A stretch of 7,015 nucleotides of DNA from DALYJJ01 sp031969915 (lineage in GTDB: Bacteria; Acidobacteriota; Terriglobia; Bryobacterales; Bryobacteraceae): assembly GCA_031969915.1 (NCBI GenBank), contig DALYJJ010000226.1, positions 1 to 7,015 of the forward strand, given 5' to 3'. How positions within the stretch are numbered: position 1 is the first letter of the stretch; each line of letters starts with the position of its first letter. Made by a program: the position numbers and the translations under genes. Of this stretch, positions 1 to 5,946 are shown piece after piece. Below the pieces are notes generated by a model. That model did not search any database, had not been told where the DNA came from, and worked only from the letters and a program-made list of their open reading frames with translations.

Positions 1-256
1 CCAGTTGCAGATACAGCCACTCCGCGCAATTGGTGGCCCACATCCCCACCCGGTCCCCCGCCTGCAGTCCCAAAGCCTGCAGCGCCCCCGCCGTCCGGTC
101 GACCTCGCGAAGCAGTCCCGCGTACGTCAGCTCCAGTTCCTGATGAGGCACGAAGAGCGCCCCGGCCTCCGGCCACCGCGCCGCCGTCCGCGCAAACGCC
201 GAGTAGATCGTGTCGGAACAAAGAGCCGCCTCCGGCCCCCGAGCGTAACTCTGCAT
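1..256 (-). CDS. AMP-dependent acyl-CoA synthetase/ligase, N-terminal part (runs off left edge)
   Basis: The reverse strand encodes 85 codons starting MQSYARGPEAAL. They match the N-terminal start of ANL-superfamily (AMP-binding) enzymes: a short helix with 'IYSAFARTAARWPEAGAL', then the strand 'ELTYAGLLREVDRTAGAL', then 'LGLQAGDRVGMWATNCAEWL', the typical 'G(V/L)xxGDRVxxxxxNxxEW' segment. Family members activate a carboxylic acid with ATP to an acyl-adenylate and usually transfer it to CoA. The substrate cannot be told because the P-loop-like, adenylate-binding and C-terminal motifs lie beyond the window; full proteins are usually about 500-560 residues. The ATG complementary to 254-256 is the first possible start, since an in-frame TAG sits four codons upstream. 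No good Shine-Dalgarno is visible ahead of it. The gene is divergent from the operon that begins at 488. Family assignment is strong; specificity is unknown. Confidence 0.85.
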   Translation of the reverse strand, partial: MQSYARGPEAALCSDTIYSAFARTAARWPEAGALFVPHQELELTYAGLLREVDRTAGALQALGLQAGDRVGMWATNCAEWLYLQL

Positions 257-406
257 TGGTGGATTCTACCGGGAATGCGGACGCAGCGGGGGACCGGAGC
301 CCATGGCGCCGGCTCGTATTGATCGCCGGGACCCGGATCCCTCCTGTGCCCGCGCCGCTCCATCTCGACGACCAGTTCCCACAAAGCACCTCCGCTGCGA
401 CCGGCG

Positions 407-462
407 CTTATTGGAAAAGAATAAGGGTATTGACGAAAAACAATAAGAAGCTTATCATTTTT
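407..462. promoter_or_regulatory. Candidate operator: four AATAAG-type half-sites in an AT-rich patch
   Basis: Seen directly: CTTATT (407-412) and AATAAG (420-425) form a perfect 6-bp inverted repeat with a 7-bp gap. AATAAG (442-447) and CTTATC (451-456) form a second inverted repeat with a 3-bp gap and one mismatch; it extends to AAAAACAATAAG (436-447) against CTTATCATTTTT (451-462), 10 of 12 paired. AAAAGAATAAG (415-425) and AAAACAATAAG (437-447) are also direct repeats 22 bp apart, about two helical turns, differing at one base. The second dyad covers the spacer and -10 box of the operon promoter, so a bound protein would block RNA polymerase. Inference: the HTH protein encoded at 1017-1274 is the likely ligand. 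The two dyads have opposite half-site order, so the true binding unit is uncertain. Confidence 0.5.
430..458 (+). promoter_or_regulatory. Sigma70-type promoter of the DUF2975 operon
   Basis: TTGACG (430-435) as -35 and TATCAT (453-458) as -10 are separated by exactly 17 bp, each one or two bases from consensus. Transcription would start near 465, leaving a short leader of about 22 bases with the GGAGGT ribosome site. It lies in the only clearly AT-rich stretch of the window. No comparably good promoter was seen for the divergent synthetase gene. Confidence 0.7.
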
Positions 463-474
463 CAATATCCCCAT

Positions 475-480
475 GGAGGT
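475..480 (+). promoter_or_regulatory. Shine-Dalgarno GGAGGT that fixes the DUF2975 start at 488
   Basis: GGAGGT ends 7 bases before the ATG at 488. An in-frame ATG at 473 is the longer possible start, but this Shine-Dalgarno overlaps its codon and nothing comparable lies ahead of it. The start at 488 is therefore chosen. Confidence 0.8.
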
Positions 481-487
481 GCTGATC

Positions 488-1015
488 ATGTCCAGGCCAG
501 CCGCGCCTTCCGCCGCACTGCCGATCGCGCACATCGTGCTTCGGGTCCTCATCGTCCTGAACTGGTTGCTCGGCGCCGCGATCCTGGTGCTGCTGGTCGT
601 CATGCCCAACGCGCAATGGATCATGACCGCGTTCAGGCTCTCTCCCTCGCCGGAGGCAGAGCGGCTGATCCTGGGCCTCCGCGTCATCGCGGCGGTCGGC
701 CTCGCTTCGATTCCGCTGAATCATGTCGTCCTCAAACGGCTGCTCGCCATGGTGGAGACCGTTCGCAGAGGCGACCCCTTTGTCGCGGCGAATGCGCACC
801 GTTTGCAGGTGATCGCCTGGACGCTGCTCGCTCTGCAGCTTCTCAGCCTGGTCGTCGGCGCGATTGCCAAAGTTCTTTCGACTCCCGAGCGCCCCCTTCA
901 TTTCAATGCCGGGTTTTCGATCAATGGCTGGCTCGCTGTGCTCCTCACGTTCGTGCTGGCGCGCGTGTTCGCGGAAGCCACTGGAATGCGCGAAGACCTC
1001 GAAGGTACGGTGTGA
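488..1015 (+). CDS. DUF2975 family four-helix membrane protein (YoaS-like)
   Basis: A 175-residue integral membrane protein with four predicted helices at about residues 17-39, 60-82, 106-129 and 144-162. DUF2975 hallmarks visible are the loop before helix 3, 'VRRGDPFVAANAHRLQVIAW' (residues 92-111), and the C-terminal 'FAEATGMREDLEGTV' ending, which resembles the family's conserved 'G-x-x-L-R-x-D-x-E-G-T-(I/V)' tail. Members of this family are typically of this size and are often encoded next to a small Cro/C1-type regulator, as with YoaS/YozG in Bacillus; their molecular function is not established. It is the first gene of a three-gene operon, behind a strong promoter and Shine-Dalgarno. 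The next start codon lies one base after its TGA. The start was set by GGAGGT at 475-480. Sequence shows membrane localisation and family; any role in signalling or stress is inference. Confidence 0.85.
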   Translation: MSRPAAPSAALPIAHIVLRVLIVLNWLLGAAILVLLVVMPNAQWIMTAFRLSPSPEAERLILGLRVIAAVGLASIPLNHVVLKRLLAMVETVRRGDPFVAANAHRLQVIAWTLLALQLLSLVVGAIAKVLSTPERPLHFNAGFSINGWLAVLLTFVLARVFAEATGMREDLEGTV

Positions 1016-1016
1016 C

Positions 1017-1274
1017 ATGGCGATCGTGGTCAAGCTCGACGATGTGCTTCACAACCGGCGGATGACGCTCACCGAGTTGGCGGATCGCATCGGGATCACG
1101 CTCGCCAACCTGTCGATCCTCAAGACCGGCAAGGCACGCGCGATCCGCTTCTCGACGCTCGATGCGATCTGTGAGGTGCTCTCGTGCCAGCCGGGCGACA
1201 TTCTCCGGTTTGAGCCGGACGAAGGAGAACGCGAGCCGCCGGCTACGTTAAGCGGCCGGAGCGCCACTCGATGA
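1017..1274 (+). CDS. Small Cro/C1-type HTH transcriptional regulator (HTH_26, YozG-like)
   Basis: An 85-residue protein that is almost entirely one helix-turn-helix domain. The HTH core 'TLTELADRIGITLANLSILK' (residues 17-36) is followed by 'TGKARAIRFSTLDAICEVL' and 'CQPGDILRFEPDE', the usual order for HTH_26/YozG regulators, with the 'L-x-x-I-C-x-x-L-x-C-x-P-G-D-I-L' ending. Residues 70-85 are a polar, probably disordered tail. No ligand or sensor domain is present. The start is the ATG one base after the DUF2975 stop, with GAAGGT at 1001-1006 as a plausible ribosome site 10 bases upstream; longer in-frame reading upstream is only a shadow of the DUF2975 gene. Its stop overlaps the next start (ATGA), implying translational coupling. 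Inference: it binds the AATAAG-type sites at 407-462 and controls its own operon, with neighbouring membrane proteins as possible signal partners. Confidence 0.9.
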   Translation: MAIVVKLDDVLHNRRMTLTELADRIGITLANLSILKTGKARAIRFSTLDAICEVLSCQPGDILRFEPDEGEREPPATLSGRSATR

Positions 1275-1705
1275 ACGCCCCGCTGAAGACGCTGTTCGGC
1301 GCGAAGCATCACGCTGCGTTGACCGTCACTTCGCTGCTATCGATTCCCTTGCTGTCCTTTCACCTTGCCGACGACATCGTCCGAGGAATGGCGCCGGGCG
1401 GCCTCTCCATCCTCTTTGGCGTGCTCATCCTGGTCGTCTGGCTCTTCGGAACGCTCGTGCTGGCCGAGCGGCGATCCGGGTACGTGATCATGCTCCTCGG
1501 ATCGATCCTCGGGTCTGGTGTGCCGGTCGTCCACATGATGGGGCCGGGGCTGGTGGGGGGCAGGATCGCCAACTCGAGCGGAGTCCTTTTCTGGGTCTGG
1601 ACACTCATCGCTCTCAACGTGACCTCGGTCTTCTCCGCCATCCTTGCGGCGCGCGGGCTGTGGATCTGGCACCGGGCCAAGGAGGCCGCCGCGGCCAAAC
1701 CGTGA
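1271..1705 (+). CDS. Unrecognised small four-helix membrane protein, third gene of the DUF2975 operon
   Basis: A 144-residue hydrophobic protein I cannot assign to a named family. Predicted membrane segments are at about residues 15-37, 43-65, 71-92 and 105-131, giving four helices with short loops. The first segment carries an unusual 'FHLADDIVRGM' stretch with two adjacent aspartates at its end. Basic residues (ERR at 66-68 and HRAK at 134-137) follow helices 2 and 4, suggesting both termini are cytoplasmic. The C-terminus is alanine/lysine-rich. The start ATG overlaps the regulator's TGA as ATGA, and GGAG at 1258-1261 is a suitable ribosome site, so production is probably coupled to the regulator. 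It is the last gene of the operon and is convergent with the large TIG-repeat gene. Its being a real gene is well supported by coupling and composition; function is unknown. Confidence 0.8.
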   Translation: MNAPLKTLFGAKHHAALTVTSLLSIPLLSFHLADDIVRGMAPGGLSILFGVLILVVWLFGTLVLAERRSGYVIMLLGSILGSGVPVVHMMGPGLVGGRIANSSGVLFWVWTLIALNVTSVFSAILAARGLWIWHRAKEAAAAKP

Positions 1706-1733
1706 ACGAGGATCGGCCGTGCTCATGAGCCTG

Positions 1734-1771
1734 CTCCCGAAGGTCAGCCTGTTCGAAGCGAGGTTCGGGAG
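1734..1771. terminator. Hairpin between convergent genes, possible weak terminator
   Basis: CTCCCGAA (1734-1741) and TTCGGGAG (1764-1771) are a perfect 8-bp inverted repeat with a 22-base loop. It sits in the 91-base gap between the converging ends of the membrane-protein gene (1705) and the TIG-repeat gene (1797), where a bidirectional terminator would be expected. There is no T-tract on either side and the loop is long, so intrinsic termination is not well supported. An 8-bp direct repeat, GGGCGCTC, follows at 1776-1783 and 1788-1795. Confidence 0.3.
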
Positions 1772-1796
1772 TGGCGGGCGCTCTTACGGGCGCTCC

Positions 1797-4700
1797 TCAA
1801 CGCACGGCGATCGTGACGCCCGCCTGCGTGGGCACGCCGCCCACCAGCAGCACCACGGGCAGCGCGTCGCCGGGAGTGATCCCGGCCGGGATCTCCACGT
1901 TCACCTGCATGATCCCCGCCACCAGCGTCGGTGCGCCGCCGGCGAACAACACCCGCGCCAGTTGCCCGCCGATCACCACCATCACCGGCTGCGCCACGGG
2001 CTCCGCGGCGGGCATGCCGCCGGGCTTGCCGTCCACGCCCAGCGGCGAGGTCTGGCCTTCACCCGTGGCGAAGAGGGAAACGACGCTCCCCGGCGCCGCC
2101 GGACGCGCCGGCGAGTTCTCCGTTCCGTCCGAGTTGCGGATCGCGCCCTGGCCCAGGCCTCCCTGCCCGGCGGTGAAAATGCCGGGCTTCACCGGGGTCA
2201 CCGGGAGCGTCACGACATTCGACCCCCGGCCCTGGTACAGCACCTGGATCTTCGTCACCGTGCTCGCGGCCAGGGCGTAGGGCGCCACAACGCGCACCTG
2301 CCCCGCCGAACTCGACAGGACCGGCGCCGCCAGTCCGTCGAACAGCACCCGCGTGCCGCCCGCCGATGTCATCACGTAGCCGCGCTCGTCCGTTTGAAGG
2401 TTCGCGATTTCGCCCGGGCCCAGGCCGCTGCCCGAGATCAGCAGCACCTCGCCCGGCGATACCATGCCGCCCCGCCCGCTCGCCGCGTTGACGATCCCCG
2501 CCTCGCTGATCCGCATCGGGCCATCGATCACCAGGGTGAACATTCCCCGCCAGGCGACCGGCGTTGCGTCGGTCAGCTCGACCGTGAACTGGTAGGTTCC
2601 CGCGACGGTGGGCGTGCCCGTGAGCACGCCATCGGCGTTAAGCCGCAGTCCCGCCGGAAGCGCGCCGGCGATCGCCGCCCAGCCGCGATAAGGAGTCGCG
2701 CCGCCCGTCGCCCGGAACGCGAACGAATACGGTTGCGCCACCTCGCCCGCGGGCAAGGGACTGGTCGAAGTGATGGAAGGCGTGCCCGCCGCCGGCGGGT
2801 CGATCGCAAAGGGCTGGATGTTGGACGTCCCGCCGCCTGGATTCACCACCCAGATCGACGCGGTCGTCGGATTGAGTAGCAGGTTCGCCGGCACCGTCGC
2901 GGTGATTTCCGTCGCGCTGGCCCACGCCGACACGATCCCCGATCCGTTCCACATCACCGTCGCCTGTGGCGAGAACGATGTCCCGCGAAGCGTCAGACGG
3001 AACGCCACGCCACCCGCCGTCGCCGACTTCGGGCTGAGTTCGGTGAGCGACGGCACCGACGAGCCCACCGTGAAGGTCAATGGATTCGACACCACGCGGC
3101 TCGGTGTGATCACGGTCACTTGGAACGAACCACGATCCGCTAACTGCGTCGCGGTAACGAAGGCCCGCAACTGCGTGGCGCTGTCGACCGTGGTTTGAAG
3201 CTCCTGCCCTTCCCATCGCACGGTACTTCCGCCGGCGAAGCCGCTACCGGCCACGATCATCCAGAACGGGGCCGCCCCAACGCCCGCGGCGTTGGGGAAC
3301 AGCGCGCCGATCGCCGGCGGAGGCAGCAGCGTGAAGACGGCCGGACCGGAGACCGCGGCATCGTTGTTGGCCACAGTCACGTTCGCGGTCCCGGCAGCGG
3401 TCAGCAGCGATGCCGGCACGGTTGCCTGCAGCGTGCCTGAACCGGTTCGCGTTGTCGTGAGCGGCGTCCCGTTCCAGCGCACGGTGGATGCGGCCACCAG
3501 GTTGCCGGCGTTGACCGTGAGCGTCACGCCGCTGGAGCCCGCGCTCGCCGAGTTGGGACTGATCCCGGTGATGGCCGGGCCCAACACCTGGAGCGGCGCC
3601 GAATTGCTGCTGCTTCCGTTCGGACTCTGCGCGCGGATGCTCACTGTGCCGGGAGCGGCCAACAGGTTTCGCGGCACCGCGACGTACCACGTTTCCGAGC
3701 TCTGCGTGGCGGGTGTCAAAGCCTGGTCGTTCCAGTACAAAGTCCCCGGCACGGGTAGGCGAGTTCCATTGACGGTGAGGACCACGCTGTCTGTGCCCGC
3801 GGCGATGCTCTGCGGCTCGATGGAACCTATGACCATCGTCCCGAGAACACGCAACACAGAAGTGCCCTCACCGAGTTCGTTCGAGACGGTGACAGTGACG
3901 TTGCCCGGATTCGAAACGGAGGCCGAGGGCACGTTGATCACGATCTGCGTGGCGGAGATGCTCAGCGGCGTGACCGGCGTGCCCCCCAGCCGTACGCTGC
4001 TTCCCTGCGTGAAACCAGTGCCGGCGATGGTCAAATTGAATCCGCTGGACCCCGCCTGCACCTCTGCCGGCGTGAGCGAACTGATCGCCGGTCCCGGTGG
4101 CGTGATCGTGAAAGAGATCGGATCCGACGTCGAGGTCGCGCTCCTCACTCGCACCGGAACCACTCCGGGCGAAGTGAGCAGCGGGGCCGGCACCTGAACC
4201 GTGACCTGTGTGGACGAGGCGGTGGCGGGCGTCAGCGTACTGGAGCCAAACTCCACGACCGGAGACGCGCCGAATCCCGTCCCGTTAACGGTAAGCAGGA
4301 TCCCCGGCGAGCCGGCTGGCGCCGTCTGCGGCGACAAGCTGGAGATGGCCGACGGGCTCTGCACCCGGAACGGGATGGCGTTGCTCGTGCCCGCGGCGGT
4401 AGTGACGGTCACGTTGTAAGTGCCGGCAGTGGTCAATAGGAAGGACGAGACGGAGGCCGAGATCCGGGTCGAGTTGATCACATTGGTGCTGATGTTCGAG
4501 GACCCGAACAGGACGGAAGACGAGGGAACGAAGTTTGAGCCGGTGATGACTAAGTTCAGCGATTGCGCCCCTGGCGCTACCACTTCGGGGCTGATGCTCG
4601 TTATGGACGGCGGGCCGAGCACCGAGAGCCCTGCGGCGTTCGATGTCCCGCCGAGCCCTGTCACTGTTACCGTCGCCTCGCCCGCGCTGGCTAACAGACT

Positions 4701-5717
4701 TCCAGGCACAGTAACGTAGAGCGAATTGAAACTGGCGGACGAGGGCGTGAGCTGCGTTCCCCGGAACATCACTGTCGCCTGTCTCCCGAAACTGGATCCG
4801 GAGACTTCTAGGAAGAGGGATTGCGTTCCCGCCGCCGCTGCGCTCGGGTTCAACGAAGTTATGGATGGCCGGCCGAGCACCCAGAGGGTAACGCTGCCCT
4901 GGTAGTTGAGAGGATTGATCACAGTGACAGCAGTCGTGCCGGGCGAGGCGAGAAAGCTGGACGGTACGCTGACCGTCACTTGCGTGGAGGTGACACTTGT
5001 CGGCGTAAGCTGTGTTCCGCCGATCGATACCACTGCCCCGGGGACGAAGTTCGTCCCGCTGATCGTGAAAACGGTCGTCGGAGAGCCGGCGGCAACCTCA
5101 CCGGGAACCAAGGAGCTTGTAGAAGGATAGCCCGTGACAGTGAAGGCGGAAGGCTGCGAGCTCGGGCTTCCTGGGTACCCCACACGGACGTTTGTCAGGC
5201 CGACGGCGGAAAGCGCCGAAGATGGCACCGTGACGACCAATAGAGTTGGGCTATTGAACGTAGGATACAAAGTGGTCCCGCCGAACAGGACCACGGCGTT
5301 GTTGGGGAAGTTAGAGCCGGCCACGGTCAGGGTCACGGTCGTGTTGGCCGGCGCGATGTTGGGCTCCAGGCTCTGGATGACCGGCGGGCTTAGTATTCGA
5401 AACGCGACGGCCCCGGACACGTCGCCATTCGGGTTCTCGACAGTCACACTTGCGGTGCCGACCGAGGCCAGCAGCGCGGAGGTAACAGTGGCCACAACCT
5501 GATTCGCGCTCCAAGAGGTGACCGAAAGAGGCGTGCCGTTCCATTTCACGGCTGCTCCTGGCTGAATTCCCGTACCCAGCACGAGGAGTGGGAAATCCGA
5601 CCCCCCGGCCGTAGCGGAGTTGGGAAGAAGCACTGAGATCGTCGGCTGAGCCAGAGCCGGAATGGCGGCGGCCGTCATGGCCAACAGCGAAGAAAGTAAG
5701 AGGCCGAATCGCATCAT
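1797..5717 (-). CDS. Secreted IPT/TIG-repeat protein with He_PIG and Solibacter-type C-terminal domain
   Basis: A 1306-residue exported protein. Residues 1-24 are a Sec signal peptide (MMRFGLLLSSLLAM..., likely cut after PALA). Residues 25-980 are eleven tandem IPT/TIG immunoglobulin-like repeats. Residues 981-1066 are one He_PIG-type putative Ig domain, recognisable from 'GALPAGLRLNADGVLTGTP' and 'GTYQFTVELTD'. Residues 1067-1306 match the Solibacter uncharacterized C-terminal domain (TIGR03437), with 'GIVNAAS', 'SPGEVLLISGSGLGP', 'PGIFT', 'GSVVSLFATGEG' and 'MQVNVEIP'. I see no cysteine and no histidine and only five lysines, consistent with an extracellular beta-sandwich rod. There is no LPXTG motif and no C-terminal membrane helix. 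Likely role: surface or secreted adhesion or carbohydrate contact, inferred from architecture. Two adjacent ATGs exist; AGGAG at 5731-5735 is 13 bases from the first, favouring 5717. It appears to be transcribed alone, although tRNA read-through is possible. Confidence 0.92.
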   Translation of the reverse strand: MMRFGLLLSSLLAMTAAAIPALAQPTISVLLPNSATAGGSDFPLLVLGTGIQPGAAVKWNGTPLSVTSWSANQVVATVTSALLASVGTASVTVENPNGDVSGAVAFRILSPPVIQSLEPNIAPANTTVTLTVAGSNFPNNAVVLFGGTTLYPTFNSPTLLVVTVPSSALSAVGLTNVRVGYPGSPSSQPSAFTVTGYPSTSSLVPGEVAAGSPTTVFTISGTNFVPGAVVSIGGTQLTPTSVTSTQVTVSVPSSFLASPGTTAVTVINPLNYQGSVTLWVLGRPSITSLNPSAAAAGTQSLFLEVSGSSFGRQATVMFRGTQLTPSSASFNSLYVTVPGSLLASAGEATVTVTGLGGTSNAAGLSVLGPPSITSISPEVVAPGAQSLNLVITGSNFVPSSSVLFGSSNISTNVINSTRISASVSSFLLTTAGTYNVTVTTAAGTSNAIPFRVQSPSAISSLSPQTAPAGSPGILLTVNGTGFGASPVVEFGSSTLTPATASSTQVTVQVPAPLLTSPGVVPVRVRSATSTSDPISFTITPPGPAISSLTPAEVQAGSSGFNLTIAGTGFTQGSSVRLGGTPVTPLSISATQIVINVPSASVSNPGNVTVTVSNELGEGTSVLRVLGTMVIGSIEPQSIAAGTDSVVLTVNGTRLPVPGTLYWNDQALTPATQSSETWYVAVPRNLLAAPGTVSIRAQSPNGSSSNSAPLQVLGPAITGISPNSASAGSSGVTLTVNAGNLVAASTVRWNGTPLTTTRTGSGTLQATVPASLLTAAGTANVTVANNDAAVSGPAVFTLLPPPAIGALFPNAAGVGAAPFWMIVAGSGFAGGSTVRWEGQELQTTVDSATQLRAFVTATQLADRGSFQVTVITPSRVVSNPLTFTVGSSVPSLTELSPKSATAGGVAFRLTLRGTSFSPQATVMWNGSGIVSAWASATEITATVPANLLLNPTTASIWVVNPGGGTSNIQPFAIDPPAAGTPSITSTSPLPAGEVAQPYSFAFRATGGATPYRGWAAIAGALPAGLRLNADGVLTGTPTVAGTYQFTVELTDATPVAWRGMFTLVIDGPMRISEAGIVNAASGRGGMVSPGEVLLISGSGLGPGEIANLQTDERGYVMTSAGGTRVLFDGLAAPVLSSSAGQVRVVAPYALAASTVTKIQVLYQGRGSNVVTLPVTPVKPGIFTAGQGGLGQGAIRNSDGTENSPARPAAPGSVVSLFATGEGQTSPLGVDGKPGGMPAAEPVAQPVMVVIGGQLARVLFAGGAPTLVAGIMQVNVEIPAGITPGDALPVVLLVGGVPTQAGVTIAVR
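2778..5645 (-). repeat. Eleven tandem IPT/TIG repeats (protein-level repeat array)
   Basis: Repeat bounds in residues are about 25-111, 112-196, 197-282, 283-368, 369-454, 455-540, 541-626, 627-713, 714-799, 800-887 and 888-980. Each follows the plan 'P-x-I-x-x-L-x-P-x-x-(A)xAGx', then 'LxVxGxxF', then 'xVx(W/F/I/L)xGxxL', then 'VxVP(A/S)xLLxxxGxxxVTV' and 'SNxxxFxVxG'. Length is nearly constant at 85-88 residues; the last is longer because of a 'DPPAAGTP' linker. Repeats 1 and 8-11 carry tryptophan at the core strand (e.g. WNGTPL), whereas repeats 2-7 have F, I or L there. Repeat 8 is the most divergent in the 'GxxF' turn (GTRLPVPG). Confidence 0.85.
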
Positions 5718-5749
5718 GTCTTACCGCAAACTCCTGCGCGAAAACAACG

Positions 5750-5777
5750 ATAATCATACCCGAATACCCTTTGTCAA
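5750..5777 (-). promoter_or_regulatory. Probable promoter of the TIG-repeat gene
   Basis: On the minus strand TTGACA (complement of 5772-5777) is a perfect -35, followed after 16 bp by GATTAT (complement of 5750-5755), four of six to the -10 consensus. Transcription would start near 5743, giving a leader of about 26 bases that contains AGGAG. The -10 choice is uncertain: TATGAT lies nearby but is only 13 bp from the -35 box. Confidence 0.5.
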
Positions 5778-5842
5778 CGATGTGGGCCGTAACTCACCGA
5801 GAAGGGGTGCCACGATGTGGAGGATGCGGACAACGCTGAAAC

Positions 5843-5918
5843 TGGAGCCGGGAATGGGACTTGAACCCACAACCCCCTGATTACAAATCAGGTGCTCTAC
5901 CGATTGAGCTATCCCGGC
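5843..5918 (-). tRNA. tRNA-Thr (anticodon UGU)
   Basis: The reverse strand folds as a complete 76-base cloverleaf including an encoded CCA. Acceptor arms are GCCGGGA / TCCCGGC, with T as discriminator. The D stem is GCTC/GAGC with loop AATCGGTA. The anticodon stem is CCTGA/TCAGG with loop TTTGTAA, giving anticodon TGT, which reads threonine ACA and related codons. A five-base variable loop GGGTT follows, then the T stem GTGGG/CCCAT with loop TTCAAGT. All stems pair, with one G-T in the T arm. No other tRNA is nearby. It is co-oriented with the TIG-repeat gene 125 bases downstream, and I see no obvious terminator between them. Confidence 0.97.
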
Positions 5919-5933
5919 ACGCGTCCGTCTCTT

Positions 5934-5940
5934 TATCATA
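5934..5940. promoter_or_regulatory. Overlapping divergent -10 boxes for tRNA-Thr and the GH95 gene
   Basis: The seven bases TATCATA read as TATCAT on the plus strand (5934-5939) and TATGAT on the minus strand (5940-5935), so each strand carries a -10-like hexamer. The minus box lies 16 bases ahead of the tRNA 5' end. The plus box would place a transcription start at about 5946-5947, right at the ATG of the GH95 gene. No convincing -35 was found for either direction, so this is tentative. Confidence 0.35.
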
Positions 5941-5946
5941 ACGAAG

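Noticed and set aside
473..487. Longer DUF2975 start at the ATG at 473
   Set aside because: It overlaps the GGAGGT that serves the ATG at 488 and has no ribosome site of its own; the added residues MEVLI are not needed by the family.
256..1065. Overlapping frames in both strands across 127-1065
   Set aside because: They are shadows of the synthetase N-terminus and the DUF2975 gene, with arginine/histidine-rich composition and no conserved motifs.
1644..2879. 411-residue plus-strand frame overlapping the membrane-protein end and the TIG gene
   Set aside because: The translation is arginine/histidine-rich, typical of off-frame reading in GC-rich DNA. It overlaps two better-supported genes and has no domain.
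3292..4719. Long plus-strand open frames (3292-4197, 4201-4419, 4420-4719) inside the TIG-repeat gene
   Set aside because: They lie antisense to a well-supported repeat protein. Their translations are low-complexity V/T/P/G-rich mirrors of the TIG codons, with no family match or ribosome site.
423..5771. Shared 9-mer AAGGGTATT in the DUF2975 promoter (423-431) and the TIG-gene promoter (complement of 5763-5771)
   Set aside because: Many 9-mers are expected to recur by chance in 7 kb, and its position relative to the -35 box differs in the two promoters, so common regulation is not supported.
5843..5918. tRNA-Thr as an integration site
   Set aside because: No integrase gene, direct repeat of the tRNA 3' end or change in gene content typical of an island was seen on either side.
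5754..5939. 61-residue minus-strand protein containing 'AGIAQSVEHLICNQGVVGSS'
   Set aside because: This is the familiar spurious translation of a tRNA gene, fully explained by tRNA-Thr at 5843-5918.
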